A stretch of 64,000 nt of DNA, from positions 62,001-126,000 of the forward strand of contig NZ_JAHBBD010000003.1 of the NCBI RefSeq assembly GCF_019331775.1. Direction: 5' to 3'. Under the pieces are notes generated by a model. It was not told the origin of the DNA, ran no database searches, and saw nothing but the letters and a program-made list of their open reading frames with translations. Of the stretch, positions 24,891 through 34,065 are shown in pieces. Source of the DNA: Bifidobacterium phasiani (GTDB lineage Bacteria > Actinomycetota > Actinomycetes > Actinomycetales > Bifidobacteriaceae). Within the stretch, counting starts at the first letter, position 1. The number at the start of each line of letters is the position of its first letter. The position numbers were made by a program, and so were the translations under genes.

Positions 24891-25829
24891 ATGACAGATT
24901 TGCGTGACGTGATAATCATCGGTTCGGGCCCCGCCGGATACACCGCGGCCATCTACCTCGGGCGTGCCGGCTATCGCCCGCTGGTGATCGCGGGCGCCCT
25001 GACCCCCGGTGGCCAGTTGGTGAACACCACCGAGGTCGAGAACTTCCCCGGGTTCCCGGACGGCATTCTGGGACCGGATCTTATGGACGCCATGCAGCGG
25101 CAGGCCGAGAAGTTCGGCGCCGAGCTCGTGTGGGACGACGTCGTCAGCGTCGACCTGTCGGGCGACGAGAAGATCGTCACCTGCGATCAGGGTGACGTCT
25201 TCCGGGCCCGCGCCGTGGTGATCACCACCGGCTCGCAGGTGCGCAAGCTCGGCGTCCCCGGCGAGGAGGAATTCTCCGGCCGCGGCGTCTCGTACTGCGC
25301 GACCTGCGACGGGTTCTTCTTCCGCGGCAAGCCGATCGTGGTGGTCGGCGGCGGCGACAGCGCGTTCGAGGAGGCCAACTTCCTGACGCGGTTCGGCTCG
25401 TCGGTCACGCTGATTCATCGGCGCAGCGAGTTCCGCGCGTCGAAGATCATGGTCGAACGCGCCCAGGCCAACGACAAGATTCAGTTCATGCTGGATTCCG
25501 TGGTGGAGCGGGTCAATGGCTCTTCGGACAACGGCGCCGAGTCCGTGGTCGTGCGCAATGTACGCACCGGCGAAACCAGCGAGATTCCCGCTAACGGCAT
25601 CTTCGTCGCCATCGGGCATACGCCGGCGACCGCGTTCCTCGGCTCCGCCGTCGAGCTCGATGAGGATGGCTACATCATCGTCGACGGCGCGTCGACACGT
25701 ACGTCGACGCCCGGTGTGTTCGCGGCCGGTGATGTGGTCGACCGACAGTACCGTCAGGCGATTTCGGCCGCCGGCATGGGCTGCCGCGCCGCGCTCGACG
25801 CGCAGGAGTATCTGACGAAGCGGTCGTAA
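24891..25829 (+). CDS. trxB: Thioredoxin reductase
   Basis: TrxB passes electrons from NADPH through FAD to thioredoxin or NrdH. The 312-aa protein has the FAD motif IIGSGPAGYTAAIY, the redox-active CATC (C136-C139), the NADPH motif VVGGGDSAFEEA and a C-terminal GVFAAGDV motif. A separate trxA does not follow, unlike in mycobacteria. NrdH, encoded at 59.3 kb, is a likely electron acceptor. A 17-bp hairpin terminator follows at 25943. Confidence 0.95.
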   Translation: MTDLRDVIIIGSGPAGYTAAIYLGRAGYRPLVIAGALTPGGQLVNTTEVENFPGFPDGILGPDLMDAMQRQAEKFGAELVWDDVVSVDLSGDEKIVTCDQGDVFRARAVVITTGSQVRKLGVPGEEEFSGRGVSYCATCDGFFFRGKPIVVVGGGDSAFEEANFLTRFGSSVTLIHRRSEFRASKIMVERAQANDKIQFMLDSVVERVNGSSDNGAESVVVRNVRTGETSEIPANGIFVAIGHTPATAFLGSAVELDEDGYIIVDGASTRTSTPGVFAAGDVVDRQYRQAISAAGMGCRAALDAQEYLTKRS

Positions 25830-25942
25830 CGCAACGGGCCGGCACTTGTATCGCGCCATTAACGATGACTGCGGCGCGCTATGCGCCGCCACAGGTGTGA
25901 CGCATATCCGCCGGCCACCGACGAACGACCTCATCCATGACG

Positions 25943-25983
25943 TGACGGGGGCGGCCACCATATATCGGTGGCCGCCCCCGTCA
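25943..25983. terminator. 17-bp perfect hairpin between trxB and parB
   Basis: TGACGGGGGCGGCCACC (25943-25959) and its exact complement (25967-25983) enclose a 7-nt loop. It separates two convergent genes and likely works as a bidirectional terminator. The parS-like site at 25986 starts two bases after the stem. Confidence 0.8.
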
Positions 25984-25985
25984 TA

Positions 25986-26001
25986 TGTTTCACGTGGAAC
26001 A
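25986..26001. promoter_or_regulatory. parS: parS-like site 1
   Basis: TGTTTCACGTGGAACA differs by one base from the parS consensus TGTTTCACGTGAAACA. It is intergenic, between the trxB/parB terminator and the parB stop. Confidence 0.8.
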
Positions 26002-26042
26002 TCACCCCGGTCACCCATCGCAGAGCGACCAGCGCGATAATC

Positions 26043-27422
26043 TCACACCCACTGCGACGAATCGCTCGGGGTGTCCGGCATCAACAGCCCCAGAATGCGA
26101 TCCATGTCTTCGGGCGACGAGAAGACGATTTCGATGCGCCCGTGCTTCGGCGTGCCCTTGATCGAGACCTTGGTGTCGAATCGATTCTCAAGATTCTGCT
26201 GAATCGGCGAACCGCTCCACGGGTTTGAAGTCTTGGCACGAGCCTTCTTCTGCTTCTCCCCTTCGTTGGCCTGCATCGCGACGATTTCCTCGGTGCTGCG
26301 CACCGAGAGCCCCTCGGCGATGATGCGATTGGCCAGCTTCTCCATATCCTCTTCGGACGACAGACCAAGCAACGCGCGCGCATGTCCGGCGGACAGCACT
26401 CCCGAAGCCACCTTCTTCTGCACGCCGGCGGGGAGGTTCAGCAGACGCAGCGTATTGGCGATCTGCGGACGGGACTTGGACACCGAGCGGGAAAGCTCAG
26501 CCTGCGTCAGTCCGAATTCCTCGATCATCTGCTGATACGCGGCAGCTTCTTCCAAGGGGTTGAGTGCCACGCGATGCAGATTCTCCAGCAACGCGTCGCG
26601 CAGCATATCGTCATCGGCGGTGGTTTTCACGATGGCCGGAATCGTCTCCATCCCAGCCAGCCTGGATGCACGCCAACGACGTTCACCCATAATCAGCTCA
26701 TACTCACTCGCCTTCGCCGCCTCGTCGGACGGCTCCCCCGCGGACTGATTCGCAGGACGCTTGCGCACCACAATCGGCTGCAGTACACCGACCTCGCGAA
26801 TCGAGTCGGACAGCTCACGCAGCTCATCCTCGTCGAAAATCGTACGCGGCTGATGCAGATTCGGCCCGATCTGATCAAGCTTGAGCTCAACCAGATACCC
26901 ACCGGCGACCGGTTTCAGCTCATCCGACTGTGGCTCCACTGTTTCACGTGAAACAGTCGACTGATCATGCCGGGTATCCGACTCGGCCGGCTGCACCGGC
27001 TCCGCAGCCGGCACCGCCATAGTGGTGCCGAAGAACAAATCACTGGGATGGGCGATTTCGCTCAGTGCCGGCATGGCCGCGCGACGGGACGATTTACTCT
27101 TGGTTTCACGTGAAACATGAGTACCGTTGGATGACTCCGCGGTAGCGGCATGATGCTCGGCTGCATTGTCGCCTTGCTGGGCATCCGTATTGACGGTATC
27201 GACGGTCGTCTTGGACTGATGTCGCTTCGACGTATCGCTTGCCTTGGCGGCATGGGTCGCCCCGCTCCCCTGCGTGCGCGTCGCCGCCGAGGACTGCTTG
27301 GCGGACGCCTTGTCCGCAGCGGCATCAAGCGCGGGCTGCTCGGTCTCCTGCTCGGCCGGATCGCCCGGCAACGCAGGGAACAGTGCTCCAAGACCTTTTC
27401 CGAGTCGTGACTTCGTTGCCAT
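26043..27422 (-). CDS. parB: Chromosome partitioning protein ParB
   Basis: ParB is a CTP-dependent clamp that loads at parS and spreads to organise and segregate the origin. The 459-aa protein has a basic N-terminus for ParA contact (RLGKGLGALFP), a long low-complexity region (about 25-150), the ParB/Srx domain with GERRWRASRLAGMETIPAIV, an HTH (LTQAELSRSVSKSRPQIAN) and a C-terminal dimerisation domain. The extended N-terminal region makes it longer than most ParBs. Two parS sites lie inside its own coding sequence and are read as VSRET in the low-complexity region. parA ends two bases before its ATG, so the pair is one operon. Confidence 0.95.
   Translation of the reverse strand: MATKSRLGKGLGALFPALPGDPAEQETEQPALDAAADKASAKQSSAATRTQGSGATHAAKASDTSKRHQSKTTVDTVNTDAQQGDNAAEHHAATAESSNGTHVSRETKSKSSRRAAMPALSEIAHPSDLFFGTTMAVPAAEPVQPAESDTRHDQSTVSRETVEPQSDELKPVAGGYLVELKLDQIGPNLHQPRTIFDEDELRELSDSIREVGVLQPIVVRKRPANQSAGEPSDEAAKASEYELIMGERRWRASRLAGMETIPAIVKTTADDDMLRDALLENLHRVALNPLEEAAAYQQMIEEFGLTQAELSRSVSKSRPQIANTLRLLNLPAGVQKKVASGVLSAGHARALLGLSSEEDMEKLANRIIAEGLSVRSTEEIVAMQANEGEKQKKARAKTSNPWSGSPIQQNLENRFDTKVSIKGTPKHGRIEIVFSSPEDMDRILGLLMPDTPSDSSQWV
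26940..26955. promoter_or_regulatory. parS: parS site 2 (perfect), inside parB
   Basis: TGTTTCACGTGAAACA matches the consensus exactly. It lies within parB, where it encodes part of TVSRETVEP in the disordered N-terminal region. Confidence 0.9.
27102..27117. promoter_or_regulatory. parS: parS-like site 3, inside parB
   Basis: GGTTTCACGTGAAACA has one mismatch to the consensus and is read as part of HVSRETKS in parB. Confidence 0.8.
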
Positions 27423-27424
27423 AA

Positions 27425-28405
27425 TCAGCCCTCATGCTTTCTATCGTCAATGATATGCAGAATCGCTTCCGACCGCTGCGCGATCTCCAAGGCGGCCTCC
27501 GCGTAGGACACCGCTCCCATGCCGTGCGGATCGTATGCAATAACACTACGCCCGAAGCTCGGCGCTTCGGAAATTTTGACGGTTCGCGGAATGGTGGCGT
27601 CAAGCACGATGTTCGGATAGTGGTTCTTCACTTCCTCGTAGACCTCACGGCTCAGCAGCGTCCGCTTGTCGAACATCGTGACCAGCATCGTCGACACGAT
27701 CAGATCGGAGTTGAAGTTCTGCTGAATCAGTCCGATGGTGTTGATCAGCTGACCCAGACCTTCCAGCGCATAGTACTCGGCCTGAATCGGAATCATCATC
27801 TCCGTCACCGCGCACATCGCGTTGATGACCAGCAGGCCCAGGCTGGGCGGACAATCGATGATGACATAGTCATAGTGCTTGTCGCTCGACGCCAGATAGT
27901 TGTTGAGCGCCACCTTCAGCAGGTTGTTCCTGTTCGGCATATCGGCGATCTCGAGTTCGGCGCCGCTCAGATCGATGGATGCCGGCACCACTTCAAGGCT
28001 TGGGAAGTCCGGGCACTGACGCTTGACCTCCTGGATGCCGAGTCGGCCTTCCAGCACGTCATACACGGAGGGTTCGCCGGACGCATGAGGAATGCCCAAC
28101 GCCGTCGAGGCATTGCCCTGGGGGTCCATGTCGATGACCAGTACGTTCGCCCCCGATTGAGCCAATGCAGCGGACACATTCACCGCGGTCGTGGTCTTCC
28201 CCACACCCCCCTTCTGATTCGCCACGGCTATCAGTCGGGTCCGCGACGGCTTCGGGAATGTCGTTTCATGAACGCGTCGATATCGCGTGGAGACGTTGGC
28301 CATCTCCGCCCCCAACGAGGAGTTCGATCCCCCGAAAATTCGGCGAATGGTGTCCTCGGCGGATTCAATGGGCCTGTCCGCGCTACTACTGGTTTGTTCC
28401 GCCAT
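27425..28405 (-). CDS. parA: Chromosome partitioning ATPase ParA
   Basis: ParA is the DNA-binding Walker ATPase that drives segregation of ParB-parS complexes. The 326-aa protein has an N-terminal extension of about 55 residues, the deviant Walker A motif KGGVGKTTTAVN, the Walker A' IDMDPQGNA and the Walker B-like VIIDCPPSLGLL. I gave ATG 28405; a TTG at 28411 is spaced better from AGGAGG (6 nt rather than 12) and may be the true start. A cluster of DnaA boxes lies 100-225 bp upstream. Confidence 0.95.
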   Translation of the reverse strand: MAEQTSSSADRPIESAEDTIRRIFGGSNSSLGAEMANVSTRYRRVHETTFPKPSRTRLIAVANQKGGVGKTTTAVNVSAALAQSGANVLVIDMDPQGNASTALGIPHASGEPSVYDVLEGRLGIQEVKRQCPDFPSLEVVPASIDLSGAELEIADMPNRNNLLKVALNNYLASSDKHYDYVIIDCPPSLGLLVINAMCAVTEMMIPIQAEYYALEGLGQLINTIGLIQQNFNSDLIVSTMLVTMFDKRTLLSREVYEEVKNHYPNIVLDATIPRTVKISEAPSFGRSVIAYDPHGMGAVSYAEAALEIAQRSEAILHIIDDRKHEG

Positions 28406-28506
28406 GAACAACTACTTCCTCCTATGGTCGACAACATAGTCCAGTCTCACCATCCGCATGGACAAGATTCACCCCAATCATGTCACTGTGCACAACTGTT
28501 AACAAC

Positions 28507-28628
28507 TGTGGATAACATGTGGACAACTTTGTGGATTTACCCGAGTTATCCACCGAAAAACCGTTGCAATATCAACCTTTTGAAAACCCCAAATATTATC
28601 CACAATTATCCACATCGATTGTGGACAA
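28507..28628. promoter_or_regulatory. DnaA-box cluster upstream of parA
   Basis: In 122 AT-rich bases there are three perfect DnaA boxes (TGTGGATAA at 28507, TTATCCACA at 28596 and 28606) and three with one mismatch (28518, 28546 and 28620), on both strands, plus a weaker TGTGGATTT at 28530. The cluster could autoregulate parA with the cell cycle, titrate DnaA, or be part of a bipartite origin with the dnaA region 8-10 kb away. Confidence 0.75.
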
Positions 28629-29858
28629 CTATGTGCATTACTTGCCCTACGGCTCATCCATTCGCCCGGAAGAACCGCCACCCCATCCCCGTATCGGCGG
28701 GTCCGCAATCGACGCGATCGATCCGAACGGGCGGTCGCCGCGCCGTCGATAGCCGCCGGGCACAGTCATGCCCCGACGCCGTCACGCACCGCTCGTCTCC
28801 ATACCTCAATCCTCAATAGCGATCCGGATGCGACGACACACATCGGCCATGCTTGGCATCCGTCGCCCGATTGCTATGGAAGCGCCCGGGGCCGATACGG
28901 GAATGACCGCACACCCCATATGGATACGCGCAACCGGAAACACCCCGGTGTATGAACCGCCATGCATACCACATAGCCGCAATCCACGACCCGTCCCGAA
29001 CACCACGCCGACATCGTCGACGGGGTCCGTCTTGGATCGGAGATAGCCACATCGTCACGCCGCCGCGATCACTCACACTTCTTCTTTCCTGCCGATACGG
29101 CATCGACGATGATGCCATGGCGTCAGAGGCTTCCCGTTCGATCATCATCCCGATGATTCCGTTTCACGTTCATGTCCGTTTCCGGCATCGGCACGGAAGA
29201 CATTGGAACAGCCGCACCCTAGTTGTCCGTCAAGATGCCATGCAGCCCAGGCTCATCATTCATCAAAGCGTATGGTTCATCCCCTTCAATCAGACTGCAA
29301 TCACCCATCTCACCCATCGATGTATGTCTGACCACGCCATGCAATCTCGGCATTGATCCCCGCAACCATTCCGACGCGTGTGGATTCGCGCCACAGCGGG
29401 AGTCGCCCATCACCATAACCGGTAAATCGACATCGTTCTGTAGTCACGCATCAAAAGCATCGATGAACCATCGAATATGGGATGAGGCAACACCACGGCT
29501 CCTTGCCACAATGCGACGAACTCCGATGGCGATGATGATATCGGGATATCCGATGGACCACCAACACGTCATTGGAAACATCCTTCACCAAGCAGGAGCC
29601 ACGGTGGTATTGATGCCGCTATAAGCGACTACTTGCGATGCAATGACGTCAACCATCATCTCCCGCAAGCGATGACCGAGAACGTCAATCTGAAAACACG
29701 GAGCATGGAGGCAAGACCTATGGCACGGATAACCGGCAATCCGCTTGGACCATCGGCAAGCCGATTCGAGGTGCGCGCCGAGAATACATGTCGATCATCG
29801 TTATCCGATTCCCGTAATGCCCTGCAACATGGATCGACATCCCCCGTGCCAAACATCA

Positions 29859-29874
29859 AGTTTCACGTGAAACA
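29859..29874. promoter_or_regulatory. parS: parS-like site 4
   Basis: AGTTTCACGTGAAACA has one mismatch to the parS consensus and is intergenic. Confidence 0.8.
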
Positions 29875-30217
29875 TCATCCACGAATACGTGGCTTCCACT
29901 CGTTCCCTCAGTATCCCTTGTTTGTTCAACAACATCATCCATGCGCACATGACTCTTTCCATACCCGCGCGATAATCACACCGGCCGACGTCGCCAAGGC
30001 ACACTGCGATTGCCGACATCATGAGCATTCCAAGGCAATACATCAAAGATCCACGCCCACGAGTTCCACTCCCCGCGCATCAAACCGCAATCAGTCCGAG
30101 GGGCGCGCCTCCGGCGGCCAGGTATCCATTCCCCGCGCATCAAGCCGCAGTCGCACGACGTCCGACATCACTCATCGAACCAATTATCAAAATCGACGTC
30201 GGCCTTCGTCGTATCGA

Positions 30218-30233
30218 TGTTTCACGTGAAACC
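30218..30233. promoter_or_regulatory. parS: parS-like site 5
   Basis: TGTTTCACGTGAAACC has one mismatch to the parS consensus and is intergenic. Confidence 0.8.
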
Positions 30234-30750
30234 GTATCACGCACTCCACTCGCATCCGCATACCACGACGCGCCAAACCACACCGTATTACCGCGCTCCG
30301 GAAAGACAGCGCAATCCTCCACTGAAGCAGGGATTGATCGAGTGGTCAACCGACCGCACCTCTCCACATGTACGCCGCCACATCCATTCCGACCAGAGCC
30401 GATGCTCCGCCTTGTCATACCCATACGTACGCCACCGTCCCCCTGGTTTGCGGAGCATCGTCACGAACGAATCGTTTCGCCGATGTTCTTTGCGCGGTAG
30501 CGACAACATCAACGACGTCGATAATCAATCGACTCGGGCGGGTAATCGTCTCCACTCATGGAACCAATTACCCGCCCGAGTCGATCCGCGGCCAAGCCGA
30601 ACCGGCACGGCATCAGCATCAGTGAATCACACCGGCACCGTTCCACAGGCATTCCGAACGATCATTGCAGAAGGGCATGGCATCGGCGATATCCGAAAAC
30701 GTCCATACCGTCGCATCACCGATGCCGACGGAATCATAAATCCCATCCCG

Positions 30751-31338
30751 TCATTGGCCTGCCCGGATGTTCTTCACGGTTCGTCGCTCGATGCTGAGAT
30801 TCTCATACACCCGGACGCCGCCATTACCCACCGGGGCTTGCGCCAACAGCCCCACCTTGACCACGGGATCCACGGGAAGATGGAAATAGCGCATCATATA
30901 GAAATGGACTCCATCTACGGAATAGTGGAATCCGAAGTCATTGCCGACCCGGCAAACTTGCAACCACGCGGTGTTGCCCTCCAGATTGCACCCGTTGGCG
31001 TCGTCGGAATCCCCTTTCGTCACCACGCTTACCGCGGCATGCGTACCGAAGTCGGTAAGTTCGAAACAGCATTTCGCCCAACAGCTCTGATCTTTCATGA
31101 CCATGACCGAAGCTGAATCGTAGGTGTCGCGGAAGTCATGGGAGACCTTCACTTTAAGAACAAAATCCCCTTCCACTTCCGTATAGTAATAGGGAGCGTT
31201 GCACAACGATTCGGGAAGAATCCCCTCCTGGCAATCATCGGCACTGCCGCAGAAGAAATCGGTCTGGGCCGGAGCCATGATCTCGATCCTATCCGCCGTC
31301 TGCTGGACCGAGCTTTCGTTCAACCACTTGAATTCCAT
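30751..31338 (-). CDS. DUF1349 (concanavalin-like) domain protein
   Basis: This 195-aa protein is a single DUF1349 domain, a lectin/glucanase-like beta-sandwich. Typical features are the opening WLNESSVQQTADRIEIMAPAQTDFF, DFVLKVKVSHDFRDTYDSASVMV and the FHYSVDGVHFYMMRYFHLP stretch near the end. No signal peptide or membrane segment is seen, so it is probably cytoplasmic. Related proteins are called regulators or sugar-binding proteins without proof. GAGAGGAG lies 11 nt before ATG 31338. It is an accessory gene placed between rsmG and parA, a position normally empty in the conserved order. Confidence 0.85.
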   Translation of the reverse strand: MEFKWLNESSVQQTADRIEIMAPAQTDFFCGSADDCQEGILPESLCNAPYYYTEVEGDFVLKVKVSHDFRDTYDSASVMVMKDQSCWAKCCFELTDFGTHAAVSVVTKGDSDDANGCNLEGNTAWLQVCRVGNDFGFHYSVDGVHFYMMRYFHLPVDPVVKVGLLAQAPVGNGGVRVYENLSIERRTVKNIRAGQ

Positions 31339-31359
31339 GATGAATCAATCTCCTCTCAT

Positions 31360-31659
31360 TCAGGGGATCGCCCGCACATAGCAATCAGCCCCTTCGGCAA
31401 TGAAGGCGCCGTACGCATAATCATACGCACCTTTGGTCTCGTATACACGTGCCCCGGCGAGGCAACGCGGCGTCAATGATTGCGCGGACACCATGTCGTA
31501 GACATCCGATCGGCGCATACCAACGACCGTCCATAGAACCGACGTGCTCCTGCAGCAACCGGCACGACGCCAATCATCGGCAAAGTGCGGTATCCGAAAT
31601 ACACAAGGAAACAGCCTCGGACGGTATGCGAGGCGACGCCTCAGCCGACGCAACGGCAT
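31360..31659 (-). other. Possible small gene or 3' remnant upstream of the DUF1349 gene
   Basis: An open frame ends 21 bp before the DUF1349 start, with that gene's ribosome site in the gap, as in an operon. Its last ~45 residues (from about MVSAQSLTPRC to GADCYVRAIP) look protein-like (GARVYETKGAYDYAYGAF), while the first half is Arg-rich and unconvincing. It may be the tail of a deleted gene. No family is recognised. Confidence 0.2.
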
Positions 31660-31774
31660 CGGCCCGCGGTCGGTTCATCACTCCATATCCGTATGGCGAG
31701 CCGTCAAGACGAATCATGGACATCGGGACCGTCATCGGACGTACCCGACGGCGTCGAACCGACCGCCGCCGGAC

Positions 31775-32587
31775 CTATCGCTTGTCAACGACGACCACAT
31801 GCGTGGATTCAAGCCCCGGACCGACCGCGGCATCACAGACGCGGGGGTTCACTCCCCCGACCTTGGCGATCTCCTTGGCGGCCTTGTCGATTTCAGCCTG
31901 AGCCGACCGACCCTTCAACGCGACCAACCGTCCGCGCGAACGCACCAGCGGCATCGTCCAGCCGGAGAGCTTGGTCATCGGAGCCACCGCGCGGCACGTC
32001 ACCACGGCGAATGGCGACTCATGCCGCAGCGCTTCGACCGGAACGACGTGACTCAATTCCATAGACGCATCATCCGATGCCCGATCATCACGTTCCTGAG
32101 ATCCGCGCGCGCCACGCGGCAGATCCCGTCCGCGACGATTCCGCGAGTTCTTCCTCGGGTTCATCGCCGCAATCGCCTCCTCGGCCCGCGCGCGAATGAT
32201 GCGGACATTGCCGAGCCCCATCAGGTCGATGCACTCGTTCAGCCATTCCACACGACGCTCCATCGGCTCGATCAGCGTGAATGCATGGTCCGGCAGGCAG
32301 GCCGCCGCCACGATTCCCGGGAAACCACCACCGCTGCCGATGTCGGCCACCGTCGCCTTGCCGCCGACACGCGCGGTCGCCTCACGAACAAAAGGCACGA
32401 TGGCCGCGGAATTCAGAATATGGCGCTCCCAGAGAATGTTCGTATCACGCGGACCGATGATGCCGCGAGGCTCCCCCTCCTGCCGAAGTTTCACGTGAAA
32501 CTTCTTCAACGCCGGCAATGCGTCGCCGAGCACGGCTTCCAGCACCGGCGAACCGTCAAGCTCATCCATCACGATGTCATCCACCAT
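31775..32587 (-). CDS. rsmG: 16S rRNA (guanine527-N7)-methyltransferase RsmG
   Basis: RsmG (GidB) methylates G527 of 16S rRNA. The 270-aa protein has [15 protein letters not shown], the SAM loop [30 protein letters not shown] and the C-terminal VTCRAVAPM with [15 protein letters not shown] hydrophilic Arg/Asp-rich segment of about 35-45 residues (about 141-185) interrupts the fold between RARAEEA and [11 protein letters not shown] start at ATG 32587 (GGAAGG 7 nt upstream). A parS-like palindrome lies inside the gene, where it reads FHVK. Confidence 0.92.
   Translation of the reverse strand: MVDDIVMDELDGSPVLEAVLGDALPALKKFHVKLRQEGEPRGIIGPRDTNILWERHILNSAAIVPFVREATARVGGKATVADIGSGGGFPGIVAAACLPDHAFTLIEPMERRVEWLNECIDLMGLGNVRIIRARAEEAIAAMNPRKNSRNRRGRDLPRGARGSQERDDRASDDASMELSHVVPVEALRHESPFAVVTCRAVAPMTKLSGWTMPLVRSRGRLVALKGRSAQAEIDKAAKEIAKVGGVNPRVCDAAVGPGLESTHVVVVDKR
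32487..32502. promoter_or_regulatory. parS: parS-like site 6, inside rsmG
   Basis: AGTTTCACGTGAAACT is a perfect palindrome with two mismatches to the consensus. It encodes KKFHVKL near the RsmG N-terminus, a segment of the protein that tolerates this sequence. Confidence 0.65.
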
Positions 32588-32859
32588 GCCGTTTCCTTCC
32601 CTCACCGCCGCACATCGGCGTTATTGCCATATAACCTTATCATAGCGTCGTCTCACATACTGAGACAACTTCGTTGCGTACATCCACTGTTGCGACCAGC
32701 GCCCCAAGCCGGCGCCGTACGTCACGCGCCGTCACTCATCGCACCGGATGATTGCGACACCGCCCATCGTCCGAAGCCGACTTGAGTGCCTTGCCCGACG
32801 ATGGCGGTCACCCGCGCACGGCATCAACCATCCACCAACCGCGCCCCGCGAACCGGACC

Positions 32860-33412
32860 GGCGGCATCGGACCGGCGGCCAGGTCCGACCGGCGCCGCGG
32901 CAAACGCCGATCCAACCGGTCCGACGGCCAACCCAACCTCCCCGGCACCGAAGGCGTCATCGAATCAAGTCGATGTCCGGACCGGGAATCCACAATCATT
33001 CCGAGCATCCGCGACCGAACCGGCAACCAAACCGACGGCCGAATCGAACCGATGACCGATCCAAATCGACGATGGCCGAACAGGCCACCAAGGACCCCGG
33101 ACCACACCGCCGTACCGAACCGACACATGGAGAACCGGCGACCGAACGGGGGCGGGCCGAACCAGCGCCCAAGCGACCGGCATCCGAACCGGATGACGAC
33201 GGACCGAACCGACGATTGAGAAACCGGCAACCGAGTCAAACGGCAATCAGACGAATCAGCAATCGGACTACACGGCAGTCAGTCGAACCAGCGGCCAAGC
33301 AGCGGCCAAGCAGTCGGCCGAACGACGGCTGATCGAAAGCCGGCACCCGCGGAAGAACCGGCGGCCGAATCGACGACCAAGCCAACGGCTAAACCGGCAA
33401 CCGAACCGTCCG
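32860..33412. repeat. Degenerate 15-18-bp repeats rich in CCGAACCGGC
   Basis: The ~800-bp spacer between rsmG and jag has no supported gene. From about 32860 on it is composed of variants of ACCGGCAACCGAACCG. The clearest run (about 33218-33300) steps by 15-17 bases with cores AAACCGGCAACCGAG, AAACGGCAATCAG and AATCAGCAATCGG. All frames across it translate as Pro/Arg/Asn-rich noise. Confidence 0.6.
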
Positions 33413-33940
33413 TCAGTCCTCGTACTCCTCGTCGTCCTCCTCGGTCGCCGACGCCTTGAGGTACACCGTCACGCAGCGGTGCGGCTCCTCGCCGTGGGAG
33501 CGGGAGCGCAGCCCCTCGTCACGGACCACGTCGTGCACGACCTTGCGCTCGAAGGAGTTCATCGGCTTGAGGCTCACGGGCTCGCCCGTCTCGCGCACCT
33601 CGTCGATCGCGTCCAGCGCGATGTCGCGCAGATGCTGGCGCTTGCGCTTGAGGAACCCGTCGACATCCAGGATCAGGTGCGACCGCTCGCCAGTCTTCTG
33701 CTGCACGGCAAGACGGGTCAGCTGCTGCAGCGCGTCGACGACCTCGCCGTTGCGGCCGATCAGATGCTTGATGTCGGTGTCGTCGTCGGCGACGATCTGC
33801 ACCATCGGCCGGTTGTTGCGAACGCCCAGTTCGATGTCGCCCTCATAGTCGGCGATATCGAGCAGGCCCTCGAGGTAGTCCGCCGCGATGTCAGCCTCGT
33901 CGTTGAGCTGGTCGATCGTCTTCATGTCATCCTGCGCCAT
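33413..33940 (-). CDS. jag: Jag/KhpB RNA-binding protein (KH-R3H)
   Basis: A 175-aa protein with a KH domain (about 40-100, core LIGRNGEVVDALQQLTRLAV) and an R3H domain (about 105-160, with RDIALDAIDEVRE and the conserved SFERKVVHDVV). The acidic tail is EEDDEEYED. KhpB-type proteins bind RNA together with KhpA and affect cell division and envelope growth. The gene lies downstream of yidC in the rpmH-rnpA-yidD-yidC-jag-rsmG operon order. The ribosome site AAGGAG is clear. Confidence 0.93.
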   Translation of the reverse strand: MAQDDMKTIDQLNDEADIAADYLEGLLDIADYEGDIELGVRNNRPMVQIVADDDTDIKHLIGRNGEVVDALQQLTRLAVQQKTGERSHLILDVDGFLKRKRQHLRDIALDAIDEVRETGEPVSLKPMNSFERKVVHDVVRDEGLRSRSHGEEPHRCVTVYLKASATEEDDEEYED

Positions 33941-34065
33941 TTCACTACTCCTTATACGCGAGGGTCTGGTTTACAGTCTAAGCCCGGCGTCCCGCCTCGG
34001 CGCACAGGACCCGGGAACACGTGCGTCCCCATCCGACGGTCGCGGCAATGGGGACGCAGTGACGG

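Larger units (their letters stand above)
28629..30750. other. 2.1-kb coding desert with two parS-like sites
   Basis: No open frame in this stretch shows codon bias, a ribosome site or recognisable motifs. Base composition is clearly less GC-rich than in neighbouring genes, with many CATC/GATG words. Two parS-like sites (29859 and 30218) lie in it. Short minus-strand frames near 28806-29416 might be fragments of a lost gene but match nothing I know. Confidence 0.55.

Noticed and set aside
29633-30229. 198-codon plus frame in the parA-DUF1349 desert
   Set aside because: His/Arg/Ser-rich without motif or ribosome site, and it overlaps parS-like sites in non-coding context.
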